A DNA stretch of 64,000 nt from Pectinophora gossypiella (GCF_024362695.1 NC_065422.1:13515534-13579533); one strand, 5' to 3'; shown: positions 21,175 through 32,977, numbered from the stretch's first letter. Notes: generated by a model not told the origin, from the sequence alone. A program made the numbers and translations.

Positions 21175-22045
21175 TGCACCATGTACCTAATAGGGCCTAT
21201 TGCCATTATCCGAGCACATATCCTGATTATAAGTTCTCCTGATCCTGATTATGAGCTCAAGCATACCCCGGACATTTCATACAACTTCTTTTTTCACAGA
21301 CACTACACATTGACATTATCGTACACGCGCATCTGTGTGTGTGACGTCTGACACCATACGATTCAAGTCTGAACTATGTTCGAGGGGGGGTGAGGTAGGC
21401 TAGCTCAGCCGCTGGTGGGGAGCGGAGAGTTGCCGTTCTATACGTAGTATTATTCGTTACAGACTATGTACGTGTGCTCTCTTCTGACTTATCACCATAT
21501 CTAATAAGCTTTATAAATTAAAATAAGTATATAAAATAAACAAGTAAGAACGTTGGATATTTTCTTGTTTCATACATTTTAGAGCGCGATTTTTCTGTAG
21601 TCAAGTTTAAATTTTGAAACTTCTTTACTTTTTGTTGTCCTTTCGACAAAGTTGTCGTTTACAAATCATAACAAAAATATCTTCAACGCAAAGTCACGTA
21701 TTCAATTCTAGATTGACAACAAAAGTGCCAAATTGTACTAGGACATCATAAAACAGAATGAGGCACCATCTCGACAAGAATATGGGCGTAGTCGAATGAA
21801 TATTTCACAGGCCTTAGAATATCGATGAAATATCGCATGGCTACTAAATCTGCGAACGGAATATCAACCTACAGCTACTAACATCACGCCTATTTGCCAT
21901 TGGGGTAGGCAAGGGGCACTGAATTCTACTTACTACGATCCTAACAAACCCCTTTCGCTTCTCCTACTCATCATAATCGCCGGTTTAGGGTACTGTTAAT
22001 CTGACCTTTAAAACATCCTGAATTAGATCGCGGTATACGTCTCGA
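21111..22045. other. Unassigned, CT microsatellite at 21141-21172
   Basis: After the CT-rich run no repeat or gene is recognised. A small LINE-end-like phrase lies near 21885-21930 (ATCACGCCTATTTGCCATTG, GGGGTAGGCAAGGGGCACTG). The open frames are short. Confidence 0.4.
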
Positions 22046-22334
22046 AGGAGCTCGGTGGCGCAGCGGTAAACGCGCTCGGTCTGCGATTGTTGAAGTTAAG
22101 CAACTTTCGCAAAGGCCGGTCATAGGATGGGTGACCACAAAAAAAAGTTTTTATCTCGAGCTCCTCCGTGCTTCGGAAGGCACGTTAAGCCGTTGGTCCC
22201 GGCTGCATTAGCAGTCGTTAATAACCATCAATCCGCACTGGGCCCGCGTGATGGTTTAAGGCCCGATCTCCCTATCCATCCATAGGGAAGGCCCGTGCCC
22301 CAGCAGTGGGGACGTTAATGGGCTGATGATGATG
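22046..22334 (+). mobile_element. SINE-5S copy 3
   Basis: Plus-strand full-length copy with target duplication ATACGTCT (22035-22042 and 22335-22342). Good reference copy: head 22046-22168, central block 22169-22204, tail GGGCTGATGATGATG. Confidence 0.9.
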
Positions 22335-22654
22335 ATACGTCTAAGCTTTCCTCTTCCAACTCTTCCACTTACACCCGCTAAATAAATTTGTTTCATTCGT
22401 CTACTACACACAATTTTGACTGTTCGTAACTGTTGGAGTATGTTTTTGCTTATTCTGTTTCACTGAAAAGCTTTTTCTCTTTGTGTTAAAGACCTAAAAG
22501 TAATTTGTACAAAATGGAAATTAGTCCTTTTAGAACTGAAGTCTCAGCTCAAAAGTAATCGTAACGAGTTTTCGTTTGGTAATGCCAAACTTCACGAGTA
22601 ATCGTGTTCGCCTGGTGGGCGTATTATGTCGTCGAACACGAGTGAAAAGAAATA

Positions 22655-22985
22655 CATAACATAAACAGCCTATATACATCCCACTGCTGGGTACAGGCCT
22701 CCCCTCAATCAACCGGAGGGGGTATGGAGCATACTCCACCACGCTGCTCCAATGCGGGTTGGTGGAGGTGTTTTTACGGCTAATAGCCAGGACGAACGGC
22801 TTAACGTGCCCTCCGAAGCACGGAATTATCTTACTTTTTCGGACAATCAGGTGATTCAAGCATGAAAAGTCCTTACCAAACAAAGGACATTCTCAAAAAG
22901 TGATTTCGACAATGTCCCCATCGAGAATCGAACCCGGACCTCCAGATCCTCCAGCCTAACGCTCTAACCACCAAACCACGGAGGC
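22655..22985 (-). mobile_element. SINE-B copy, full length
   Basis: Minus strand. Tail ACATAAACAGCCTATATACA at left, CCACTGCTGGGTACAGGCCT, central block near 22795-22825, body with AAAGTGATTTCGACAATGTC, and tRNA-like head ending GGTTTGGTGGTTAGAGC on the minus strand. Confidence 0.85.
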
Positions 22986-23259
22986 AGTTAAGCTGCTGAA
23001 AAGAAATATAACTTTGTATTTTCTTCTCTCCTTGTTTAAGTTCATGAAGTCCTAGTATTAGCGCCCACGCTGTATTGAATGGGTATTTCTACAAGAAAGC
23101 TTAGATTTCAAAAATAGAACAATTTAATCCTCGTAAGCATTCTACATAAAGAAGGAAAAAAAAACTTAGAGAAGGAAGGAAATTAAAAGCAATTAGTTAT
23201 CAGGTATTGGAGCGTTCGTCGTTTAAATTTGACCAACCAAAAACCTCAAAAACACATAA

Positions 23260-23471
23260 GGGTGAATATCAAAATGTGCCAAGTTTGGTGGCGAACTTTC
23301 ATATTATTTTTTCATGAAAAATTGGGTTCCGACATGAAAAAGGATCCAAAAGGATCCTCGGTTCCGAAATGAAAAAGGATCCAAAAGGATCCGAAAGAAT
23401 GTCGGAACCCAATTTTTTACGAAAAAATAATATGAATTTCGCCACAAAACTTGATATTTTGATATTCACCC
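23260..23471. mobile_element. Foldback MITE with internal GGATCC pairs, ATAA duplications
   Basis: Inverted ends GGGTGAATATCAAAATG and ATTTTGATATTCACCC flanked by ATAA (23256-23259, 23472-23475). A near-perfect hairpin continues inward through GGTGGCGAA..CATATTATTTTTTC and AATTGGGTTCCGACAT. The loop side holds two direct copies of GAAAAAGGATCCAAAAGGATCC-type sequence at about 23337 and 23371. No coding capacity. Confidence 0.8.
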
Positions 23472-23475
23472 ATAA

Positions 23476-23585
23476 CATACAACGCATTGAGCTGCTTATC
23501 TTCCCGGGCATGTCATAAAAACTGACACAGGAGACGTGTCCTTTCCAATTTGATGGGCTAATCACTTGCCCAGTACCTTCATGCG
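23476..23585 (+). mobile_element. LINE 3' fragment (CCAGGCATGTCGTAAAAACC type)
   Basis: TGAGCTGCTTATCTTCCCGG, GCATGTCATAAAAACTGACA and TGATGGGCTAAT match the start of the copy at 36845-37085. Truncated on the right. Confidence 0.6.
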
Positions 23586-23664
23586 TTTAGTCTTATCCAT
23601 GTTATGACTTCGTAATAAAAGTGTTCTTTGTTGGCGAATGTTTATGTACGTATATGTATTGTAA

Positions 23665-23822
23665 TTACATAAGATCACGACTATATCCCAATGGGGTAGA
23701 CAGAGGTACATCCATCACAAACAGAACCCACGAATCACCGAGATTTTTGTTAGCGTCATAGGTGGTGAGATGTATCGCCGTCTATAATGGTCGAGACAAC
23801 TGTGTTAGTGAAAACTGCACTT
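23665..23822 (-). repeat. Dispersed repeat, 2119-2290 family
   Basis: CACGACTATATCCCAATGGG, GTACATCCATCACAAACAG, CACCGAGATTTTTGTTAGCG and GTCGAGACAACTGTGTTAGT. The most complete right-hand part of the family lies here and at 16405-16556. Confidence 0.6.
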
Positions 23823-24225
23823 AAAACGCGAAAATTATCGTAAAATTATCGACTGATTCAATAAATTTTATCGAAATTGATAAATTTGTTTTTTTTTCCT
23901 AACATGCGTGTCACGTGATTGTGTTCGTATTTTGTCAGAGCGACATGACTTATTTGGGTTCACATATTAGTACCAATCGACAAAACGACTTGATTATATC
24001 GTCGGAATCGATAAAATGACCGTGTCTAAATTTTATCACGTTGCGCAAGTTAGCCCTACTGAAAAGCATCTGGTTACATTTTGTCCATTAAGATGGGGAT
24101 CTTAACCCGATCCCCCAGGGGATTCCCGTGAACTCGTCTGTTCACCAGAATCCTCTTAAACAAAAATAAGTCTAAAAAGATACTATCACACTGAGTCCGA
24201 TTTAACTTTATTTTAAATGGCTAGT

Positions 24226-24390
24226 GCAAATTCAAATTCAAATTCAAAAATATCTTTATTCAATAAGTAACATAGTTACACTTTGAATCGTCAATTTTAC
24301 ATAACGAACGTCTTATCCGCCTAAAACTACTGCAGCTTCTCACAACCTGTATAGCCGGTAATAAATGCAATCTTTTTGTTTATCAAATGA
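24226..24390 (-). mobile_element. L-TTTGAA LINE 3' end
   Basis: Begins with three AAATTC repeats (the tail, read on plus), then AAAAATATCTTTATTCAATA, GTTACACTTTGAATCGTC and TATCCGCCTAAAACTACTGC. Other copies: 62944-63030 (-) and a plus-strand piece at 30105-30165. Confidence 0.65.
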
Positions 24391-24566
24391 AGTTATCAAT
24401 AATAATTTCAATCCAATGCATATCCTATGTCTTTTCATTGCGATATTGTTTATTTCTCCCTCACTTCTCAATCAATCTAATACTTTATTGCCCAACGACA
24501 TATACAAAGACAACAACATATTTCTCCATAGAAAGTAATAATTTATGAAAATATTTAATGATAATG

Positions 24567-24860
24567 GAGGAGCTCGCTGGCGCAGTGGTAAACGCGCTCG
24601 GTCTGCGATTGTTGAAGTTAAGCAACTTCCGCAAAGGCCGGTCATAGGATGGGTGACCACAAAAAAAAAGTTTTCATCTCGAGCTCCTCCGTGCTTCGGA
24701 AAGCACGTTAAGCCGTTGGTCCCGGCTGCATTAGCAGTCGTTAATAACCATCAATCCGCACTGGGCCCGCGTGCGCAGTGTTTAAGGCCCGTTCTCCCTA
24801 TCCATCCATAGGGAAGGCCCGTGCCCCAGCAGTGGGGACGTTAATGGGCAGATGATGATG
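24567..24860 (+). mobile_element. SINE-5S copy 4
   Basis: Full-length plus-strand copy with a few private changes (GAGGAGCTCGCTGG, AAGCAACTTCCGC) and a diverged GTGCGCAGTG in place of GTGATGGT near 24770. A short AATGG duplication may flank it. Confidence 0.88.
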
Positions 24861-24894
24861 AATGGAAGATAACGAAAATTCCATCCGTATAATA

Positions 24895-25147
24895 AAAAAT
24901 ATATATACGGTCGAATTGAGAACCTCTTCCTTTTTTGAAGTCGGTAAAAAAGCATGGAGAAGTAATGCTTCATGATGGACGTAAATACCACAAGAAGAAA
25001 AGTTGTAAAAATGGTAATGTTTTGTGGCACTGTACCCATTGGCGAAAGTTAAAATGCGGTGGTTATGTGACTCGACGTGGATGGCAACTGAAAAAAGCTC
25101 ACAAAACGGAGCAAATCGCAACTGATAACTTGTATAAACACAGTTAG
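24895..25147 (+). pseudogene. FLYWCH-like zinc-finger fragment
   Basis: An open frame ends at TAG 25147 after about 67 codons. It has the pattern D-G-R-K-Y, then W-H-C and, seven residues on, K-C-G-G-Y-V, then a basic tail. This spacing is that of a FLYWCH zinc finger (hydrophobic-DG-x-x-F/Y, W-x-C, C, then H-x-H), but the final H-x-H is only H-K-T. In insects such fingers occur as alternative last exons of mod(mdg4)-like genes and in transposon-derived proteins. Upstream CCTCTTCCTTTTTTGAAG could serve as a splice acceptor but belongs to the ACCGACTTC repeat end. It could be an exon, a domesticated fragment or a relic. Confidence 0.4.
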
Positions 25148-25912
25148 AATATTAAATGTGGGATATAGAAATAACACAGGATATATTTTACTCCTTTTAT
25201 TTTACACACCTTATATTTTTAAACTAAATCCTCTCACCCGTCCGTCATTGCACCAAAGACTCCCCTCTCTTACTTTTTAAAAATGCCTCACGTCCCATTC
25301 ATTAACCATCCTCCTTTTCCCATTCATTATCCTTACATAGCATTCTCTCTTTCCTACATAAATAATGAAATAACAGTAGGTCATTTCTTAGAACTCGTGA
25401 AATAAGATAAACTATCTTTTCTAATTTAATGTTTCCTTTTTTTTTAATTTAATAAAAATAGTCAGTGTGATATCAACTTTATATACTTTTGTTTAAAAGA
25501 GATTCTGATGAACAAATGAGTTTACGGGGATCTCCTGGAGGATCGGGTTAGGGGATCGCAGCGGACAAAACGTCTGGATATGTACAATAAACCGATTTAT
25601 CATATTCCACAGTTGTCACAAGCTAAATTAATACTCAATAATAAATCAAAAAAAGAACAACTAGGCATAACAAGCAAATAACCGATCAACATTAGAGGGT
25701 TTCATAAACAAGGGAATCAAATCACTAATCGTCCTTGAACGGTGGGATTAATCACGCTAATCAACTTATTACCGGGACAAAGGGTTGAATTATTGGAAAA
25801 CCAGGGAAAGCCTCCGCTTCGCCGCGACGACAATGGAATGGTTTGTGAAATATCAATATTAATTATAATATAGGTATTACATCTCAAATTAATATGGAAT
25901 TATTTCCGACTC
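25148..25912. other. Unassigned AT-rich sequence
   Basis: Nothing recognised on either strand. Confidence 0.45.
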
Positions 25913-26112
25913 GGCCTCCGTGGTCGAGTGGTTGGGCTCACGATCCGGAGGCCCCGGGTTCGAATCCCGATGGGGACATATCACAAAAATCACTTTGGGA
26001 TCCCTAGTTTGGTTAGGACATTACAGGCTGATCGCCTGATTGTCCGAAAGTAAGATGATCCGTGCTTCGGAAGGCACGTTAAGCCTTTGGTCCTAGTCAC
26101 TACTTACTGATG
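25913..26112 (+). mobile_element. SINE-A copy, 3'-truncated
   Basis: Head GGCCTCCGTGGTCGAGTGGT, which lacks the GAGCGTT segment, B box GGTTCGAATCC, body, and central block at 26063-26100. It stops at CTTACTGATGTACCG, where the tail is missing and an unrelated LINE-end-like sequence (TCGTCTCTGCCCACCCCAAC) follows to about 26190. Confidence 0.8.
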
Positions 26113-27834
26113 TACCGTTGGTCGTGGCCGTTGTAAGTGGAATTTCGTCGTCTCTGCCCACCCCAACGGGAAATAGGCGTGATATTATGAATGTATTATC
26201 ATACTCGGGACGGTGTAGGTGATGTTAATTAATTCTTCGCAGCAACTTGATACTCCCAAGACTCCCGTAATTTCAGTTTGGGACCATCAACTATAATGTA
26301 ATTAATTTCAACTCTCGTGTAAAAGGTCTTGAGTCTTGACCCATAACTTCCTCAAGTTTCTTACGTAAATACCATCAAATTAAGGAGTAGAGCTAATCGA
26401 ACATCTCGAATTACAAATTGCGATCAAAATTTCACTTTCAATAAGGCCTTCGCGAATACTAGATATTTGAGGCAATTTCACAAAAGGCCCTGTTACCTCC
26501 AATTACTTGTAATGAAGAGCTTTCCAATGAAAACAACGTAAGCGGCTTAAAATGCCGGAATTTTGCCTGATGATGCTATTCAACATGTAATGTGGGTAAT
26601 GATGGGTAAATGAGGAGTCATGTTGTGCTTGACTTTGTGTCGTCTTCCTTTCTATGGATATCTAAAAAGGACCTTTTGTCAAAGATTAATAATGTTCTAA
26701 GGAAAGAGGAAGGAAAAGCGAAAATCCTGAGGCTTTGTAGAGGGCTGCACGTTGTCTTCTGTCTGCGAACCTGCCTCCATCCCTTCTTGGTTTGTGTACA
26801 TGGCTTTGATGCTGTACGAGTATCTAAACTGCGCGAGACTGACACATTCTTGGTCGCATTCATCAGTTTGATAACTTTTTTTTTTGAAATTAACATTTTC
26901 TTTGTTTGTTGAAATGTAACGCCTCTGGGCAAAATCTCACAGGACCATCCGTTTTCGCGCGAAATTTAATATAATTAAAGAAAAATATATTCCTATTAAA
27001 TAAAGCCTCTTCGAGAAAGTAAAATATTTCGAGAGGTATAAAATAAACTATTTGTTATTTTTCAAATACTTATCCGAAAACTATATTAGTAGCCAATTAC
27101 ATAGTTTCATTAAAATTCGTTGACTTTTTCGTGCCGCGGATTCTTATTTTAAACCTAAGTTATTATTTATGGACATCGTTTTGTAAGAACACTGTCATAG
27201 TTAGTAGGTTTCTTCAACTTCAGTTAAATATGTTTGAAATCGACTACAAAGAATGAATGAATTAATTACAAATGACAGCAAGTTAGTTACTTGAACATAA
27301 TAACTTAACAACACTTAATTAATAAATTGGGGAACATAATTAAAGAATTACCTATTTAGTAATGAAGCCAGGAGAACCGGTTTGTAACACACGGCCCTCG
27401 ATAAGTACCAGGGTATCAGAACGATCGAGGCGATTGCCAGTAATCGCTTACACGAGGCAAACTCGAAAAACTCTTTCGCCACAAACAAGACAAGTTATTA
27501 TTAATAATAATATTATCACCCAGGGTTACTGATTTACTTATCGACTTTATGCTGTTCTGGTATTCTCGCAGCTTAAGGTAAATTTAATTGGAAAATTGGA
27601 TTTCTTGCGGATTTAATTTAAATGGATTGAAGGAAACATAAAATTGATATAATCAATCGGATAAAATTATATTTTAATCAAATCAAATGTTTATATATTA
27701 TCAAAATCGAATTACCAAAATACCAAAAAATAATTTATTGGAATAGAGAAATAATTGAACGTGAGTGAAGGAGTGTCAATTTACAATTTTTTAATCAATG
27801 TTTTCAAACAGAACGAAAATCTTTGTAAGGAGAT
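26113..27834. other. Long unassigned stretch
   Basis: A degenerate LINE end at 26125-26190 (CTCTGCCCACCCCAACGGGA, AATAGGCGTGATATTATG) is all I recognise. Two overlapping opposed frames near 26610-26932 (about 100 codons each) have no family features, and at least one must be spurious. The rest is AT-rich. Confidence 0.4.
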
Positions 27835-28062
27835 ATTGACGTATTGAGGAAGACCGAGAAGGACTTACATTGACCAAATTGGAGATGTCCTTAGAAAAGG
27901 TTTAATACGATCTACTTTGAACCGGCGTGCGTGTATGAAGCGATTAATGAATGTGGAGGAAGCAAGAGAAGTGTGTTAGTATCGAAGCAAATGGAATTCC
28001 ATAGTCTCTGCTTACCCCGGCGGGAAATAGGCGTGAGTTTATGTATGTGTATGTATGTACGA
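27835..28062 (+). mobile_element. L-RTE LINE 3' end
   Basis: Plus strand: ATTGAGGAAGACCGAGAAGG, then ACATTGACCAAATTGGAGAT, GCATGAAG-like ATGAAGCGATTAATGAATGT, AATGGAATTCCATAGTCTCT and GGCGTGAGTTTATGTATG. It overlaps the sequence of the fragment at 19690 and supplies the terminus with GTATG repeats. Confidence 0.7.
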
Positions 28063-28574
28063 GATATTGACGTCACCAAAATCCCTAATCTTATAATCTG
28101 TATCATGTAAATGTAAACATATTACACGTATTAACATGCAAAGGGCGTATGAAGCGAATGTAACGTTTCCCTGATATATTATGATAACTGGAGTGAACGA
28201 CATTTTGATAAGCTCGCTGCCTAACGATATTATACACAAAGGTCCAAGTACCTAGTACTTGGGGTATCACCACGCGTATTAGGGTTGAAGTGGTTCAACC
28301 CTATATGCTAAATGCTGGATGTAGCAGCACGGAACCGCACTTTCTACGCTTCTATCCTTTCATTTATTTATATAAATTAAACGTATCTTTTTTGGGTTAT
28401 GTATACGTCTTTCCAATAAAATACCAGACAGTATTTTGAATTTGTCAGAAAATAAATTTTAAAAAAGCTTATTATAAAGAAATAATGATTACCTATATTA
28501 TAATGATTACCTAAATTATAAAAATACCTTGTATTAAATGTGTTTCTCTAGTTATTAATTTGTAACGTATACCC

Positions 28575-28730
28575 ACATTGACTTTAAAAGATGTGTTGCT
28601 GTGGCAGTTTCTTGTCATTTCTTCTCCTCAGCCGTAACACGTTGCGAAATGACGTAGATTCAAAAATATTAAATTGACCTTCAACGCAAGTTTATCTATG
28701 ACAATTACGTTGAATAAATGACTGATTCAT
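28575..28730 (+). mobile_element. L-Z LINE or SINE 3' end
   Basis: ACTTTAAAAGATGTGTTGCT, CAGTTTCTTGTCATTTCTTC, CTCAGCCGTAACACGTTGCG and TATGACAATTACGTTGAATA. Copies at 33965-34105, 50958-51100 and 53720-53800 end alike. It resembles the Zenon-type CR1 3' ends common in butterflies and moths. That assignment is from memory. Confidence 0.6.
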
Positions 28731-28748
28731 TTTTAAATTACATACATA

Positions 28749-28890
28749 CGGTCACGAGCATTAATATGTATACACTTTGGTACCATATCACATTAACTTT
28801 TTTGACAAATTGAACTGTAAGTCTCACTAAATGTCAAATATGTTAGTGCGACAGAGTCCTAAAGTGGGTACATTATATTGCTCATGACTG
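28749..28890 (+). mobile_element. MITE M1 reference copy
   Basis: About 142 bp, flanked by TA (also TACATA on both sides). Ends CGGTCACGAGCATTAATATG and ATTATATTGCTCATGACTG. Imperfect hairpin with the core TTGACAAATTGAACTGTAAG and TGTTAGTGCGACAGAGTCC. Confidence 0.85.
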
Positions 28891-28892
28891 TA

Positions 28893-29015
28893 CATAATAT
28901 CACGCCTATTTCCCGTTGGGGTAGGCAGAGACCACGGAATTCCACTTACTACGATCCTGCCACATCACCTTCGCTTCCTCCACTTTCATCAAAGACTTCA
29001 TGCATGCTCGCCGGA
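28893..29015 (-). mobile_element. LINE 3' fragment, L-RTE variant
   Basis: Minus-strand end: ATAATATCACGCCTATTTCC, CGTTGGGGTAGGCAGAGACC, CTTCGCTTCCTCCACTTTCA and GCATGCTCGCCGGATTAGAG. It corresponds to the terminus of the L-RTE class with many substitutions. Confidence 0.55.
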
Positions 29016-30171
29016 TTAGAGAACTCTTGATTTGGCCAGGATTTATAAATAAACAGTTCTCAATCATCCGTCCCTTTCTTTTTCGGCAGATTAGAATATG
29101 ATAGCTATATAAACTAAATATAATTAGGAGGTGTCGGAAGAAAAGCAGGAATCGACACCACTATCATCGCCACGAACCTACCAGGAAAGCATGACTTTAG
29201 AGTCAGTGGTGTATATTCACATTTGTGTGCAGCTGACACTGGGCAACTAGAGCGCAAACAGCCGCGGCGAGATGCAAACTCACAGTTTCATACAGTTAGT
29301 TAGTTAGTCGGGTACTGCAGAATTTTCAAACCGTTTCGAATGCTGATATACGGACTTTTTCCGATGAGTTCGTTACGGAACCGGTTTAGGTTTAAAATCC
29401 TAACGTCGTACTGTACAAGTGACCGTATAGTTCTGGTACAGTATCACACGTGAGTGTAATTATATAATACTTTAGAACCCCGTCGCACTAGCTTATTTGA
29501 CAGATTCAAGCAAAGTCTAACTTAAACGCCAAATATGTTATTGCGACAGGGTTCTAATATCCCTATAAAGGTCCATATTTTAGATGTGACTGTATATTTT
29601 ACTTGTTAATTACAATTAAAAAATATATAAAATCGATACATTGACCAATAGGCAAATATAAATTATGATACTCGGTCGAAATCGGAAAATATCAGAAAAT
29701 TTTCGATAAAATTTAAATGAAGTCGCCAATTACCGCTAACTACTTATTACTTCCAGAGACGTGTTTTCTATAGTAAAATTCAAAATTCAAATTCAAATCG
29801 CGACGTAAAATTCCACGTGATATCAATTTAGAATAATGGTGGAAATCACCTTTCAAAGTTTTCGTTACAATGTCACTAACACCCTGCATATCGATTACTA
29901 CAAGTATGTTTGCCACTCAAAAACTAACTCTTTCTGTATTTAAAGGTTTTTCCTTGGCAACTGGAGGAAAGTATTCTATTTTCTATTTGTCGGCTCTATG
30001 ACATCATAGCTCTGTGGCCGGAGTGCTCTGTAAATTGAATCTTGGCCCTAGTGATTCGTTATTTTGGCGGCTTTCCGGGTGGTGGGAAGGGACGATTGTT
30101 TTGAGAAGCTGCAGTAGTTTTAGGCAGATGAGACGTGCGTTATGTAAAAATTGACGATTCAAAATAACTAT
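29016..30171. other. Mostly unassigned, with three small element pieces
   Basis: 29470-29575 is a hairpin-like piece (CCCGTCGCACTAGCTTATTT, inverted in ATGTTATTGCGACAGGGTTC) related to M1 cores. 29840-29885 is an M2 right end (AGTTTTCGTTACAATGTCAC, TAACACCCTGCATA). 30105-30165 is a plus-strand L-TTTGAA piece (GCTGCAGTAGTTTTAGGCAG, AAATTGACGATTCAAAAT). The rest shows nothing recognisable. Confidence 0.5.
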
Positions 30172-30500
30172 CTTCTTCTTTTTCTATCGTGTGGGTTGTG
30201 AGGTGGATTACCAAACCCATAAACCCTGGCATCTGGGTTACTATTGAGCCGCCAAAGGCCTCTGACATGACTCATGTAACGACTATTTACTTACATCACT
30301 AAGTAGTAACCAGGACCAACAGCTTAACGTGCCTTCCGAAACACGGATCATCTTACTTTCAGACATTCAGGTGATCAGCCTGTAATGTCCTAACCAAACT
30401 AGGGATCACAAAGTGATCTTTGTGATATGTCCCCATCGGGATTCAAACCCGGGGCCTCCGAATCGTGAGCCCAACGCTCAACCACTGGACCACGGAGGCC
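30172..30500 (-). mobile_element. SINE-A copy, full length
   Basis: Minus strand, all parts present. The central block is at 30320-30355 with ACGGATCATC. The head ends at CCACTGGACCACGGAGGCC. Confidence 0.85.
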
Positions 30501-32639
30501 GTTACCACGCAATTAAAGATATATTTAGGTATTACAAAGCTCCATGGTTAGTTTGCACTCAGTGATATAGGTTTAAGTGATACGTGACATTTCCCGTTGT
30601 ATGAACAACCCTAGTAGCAAAGATATAAAGCATGAATTATTGTTCCAAATGACGTCCGAATGCCATCGATTTTAATTACTCATTCATTTATTCCCTTTAG
30701 TGAAACAGTCGTCGATGTCGACTTGATATCGGGCTATTGAAAGACTAAATTATTGTAGCGTGAATCTGTTTCAAATTATAGACTACTATTACTTTCTAAC
30801 ACATGTAACGTCTATTTCTCTCTGTTATAATTAACATCTTTCTAATTAAAACTTAAGAACAACTTTTGAGAAACTCAAGACAATTCGTATTTTATTCGGA
30901 AATCTAATTCTCGCCAGCGTTCGTTTACTATTCATTCACCGCTACCTGCTTCAGCCGACCGAGAAACTATTCAGGAATGCTTCAACTAGTAGAAAATTAC
31001 TCCGCCGGGATTGAGCGAGGAAAAATTCCATAAATTCCCTTATATAAGAAAGCGCGTCTCACGTCCATAGGTACCAGGAACGCAGGAACTAATAAGAGCG
31101 AATAGACTAGTTTTCATTATCGACTGTTCGGAACGCCAGCGCGCGCCATATTGCTAAAGTTTCCCTAATTGACATTCACGACGGCAACAGTCGCCTTATA
31201 TCACCTCCTACACGTTATGATGCCTTAATTGCCTGTTGTTCGTGACAGTTTCTGCAAAAACTGTAATTGCTATGCTAAGGAGGCATTATCTTGCGATGTC
31301 ACTGGCAGATGTAAATCGTCTACTAAGAAATATATTATATTGGTTATAATCCAGATTGCCAAGTATTATTCTTGGAACACTTAATTCAGACAATAGGCTA
31401 GTTTCCAACTAGTCAGTTACTTTCTACTAAACGTCAAAACTATTAATTTTCTTTGTTTTGGTTTTCCCCGAAGGGTAAGGCAAAGGGAACTATGCCCATA
31501 CAGCCATGTCTTACGTATTTTTTTTCTTGATGATTGATGAAATGATGAAAGATGATGATGATGAAACCTAAGCCCCCACCCTCGGAGTAGACTCCTACTT
31601 CGAACCACAAACGAATTAACTCAAAAGTCCGCATAAACTTTCGAGTTATGAAGCGGCTTCCTGGCACGAAGCGAAAATAGGCAGATACACTTTGTTTATT
31701 GAATACTCCGATATAATAACACTCGCGAATGTCTTCCGACTAACTTAATGCGATCATTAACCACAAAACACCACTTCGTATTAATTATTTAGATTATTCA
31801 ATGAAGAATGCAACTGTCCCGTTCCCGTCTCCCGCCAAAAAGCCTCAAAACTATTAACTTATTGTTACATTTTTCTTTATTAAAATTCATAAATAAGTTA
31901 AATAGAAAAAAGCAAATATTTTTTGGTACCTTCAGAACTGTCTATATTTAGTAAACAGAATTTCATATTTTATCTTTGAACTAGGAAACTACCCAATTGT
32001 TAGTGTCATAAAGATTACCTTTCCTATTTTACGTTTTAAATATATTTTGCTGATAATGATGAAAAAGATTAAAGACTGTATGAAAAAGTAATAGGATGAA
32101 ACATTATACTCAATCATTAGGACTCATTTATGGCTCATAAAGTATTAAAAATTCTATATTTAAAATTAGAACGGATTTTAATTTCAGCTCGTACCAGGAC
32201 AACATAATTAAATGAGTTACACTCGTGTTTACCACTTGGCAAAATTATGATTGTGAATTTGTACCCGAGATTCGAAATTGTACAAGTTATAATAAATGTA
32301 CATACTTTAATTGAATTAGATTACGAGCGAGTTGGGATGTTTTCTTGAAAGTAGGCTTAAGTTTGTTGATAAATATTGATGCCTGTCGATCGGTTTGTAT
32401 GAATTTTAATTAACTTCACAACTTTTACTCAAGAAAACATGCATATAAATGGTTTTGGGGTTCTGTCGAAGAATTTATTAATTTCTTCCGGCGATGGTTG
32501 AGGTTTAATAAGTGAAGATTTATTATTATTATTATTATTTTATTCATTTATTGTTCATACAAAAGGGGTTCAGTTTGCTTTTTCATACAAATTCCATAGT
32601 AATTGAGTGTTTTGACTTTTAGAAACGAAGGACGTAGAC
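30501..32639. other. Long unassigned stretch, TTA repeat at 32521-32540
   Basis: No gene or element recognised in about 2.1 kb. A small GAT run at 31552-31562 and a TTA trinucleotide run at 32521-32540 are the only simple repeats. The frames at 31417-31667 (minus) read through the GAT run. A TACCAGG motif lies at 32192. Confidence 0.4.
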
Positions 32640-32977
32640 GTAATATACGATCCCGACGACCCGATTACTCTAGCCATAGAGGCAGCCAATCAGCTCGCGA
32701 CACCAAACACTTCAGGACCCCGATACCGAACCCCGCCGGAGTGGTTGACGATTTCCCTAAATCAGCGCTTATCGCTTTCGACCCGCTAGGGTCGATAAAT
32801 TCTTTCAAATGTTTTTCCTCTCAGACGACGCCCTGAGCCGAGGTTCGCGCCCAAATGGGCACCCTCAGGCCTGTTGTCTTAAACGTTGTACCGGGTGAGA
32901 ACCTTCAGCGCTCCCCATTTGTCCGGCCAAGGTAGTTAAAGCCATCTGCGGCAAATCTACAATAAGTCACGTCAAAA
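32640..32977 (+). mobile_element. L-polyA LINE 3' end
   Basis: Begins TATACGATCCCGACGACCCG and continues to CACGTCAAAATTAAATAAAT. Colinear with 10315-10640. The coding-like part carries stops. Confidence 0.7.

Noticed and set aside
22046..22168. 5S rRNA gene
   Set aside because: Only the internal promoter blocks and overall size match 5S. The 5' half and linker are unlike 5S, and the sequence continues into a SINE body and tail.
26610..26932. Two opposed frames of about 100 codons
   Set aside because: They overlap on opposite strands, have no family resemblance, splice signals or repeat support, and this length is expected by chance in 64 kb.
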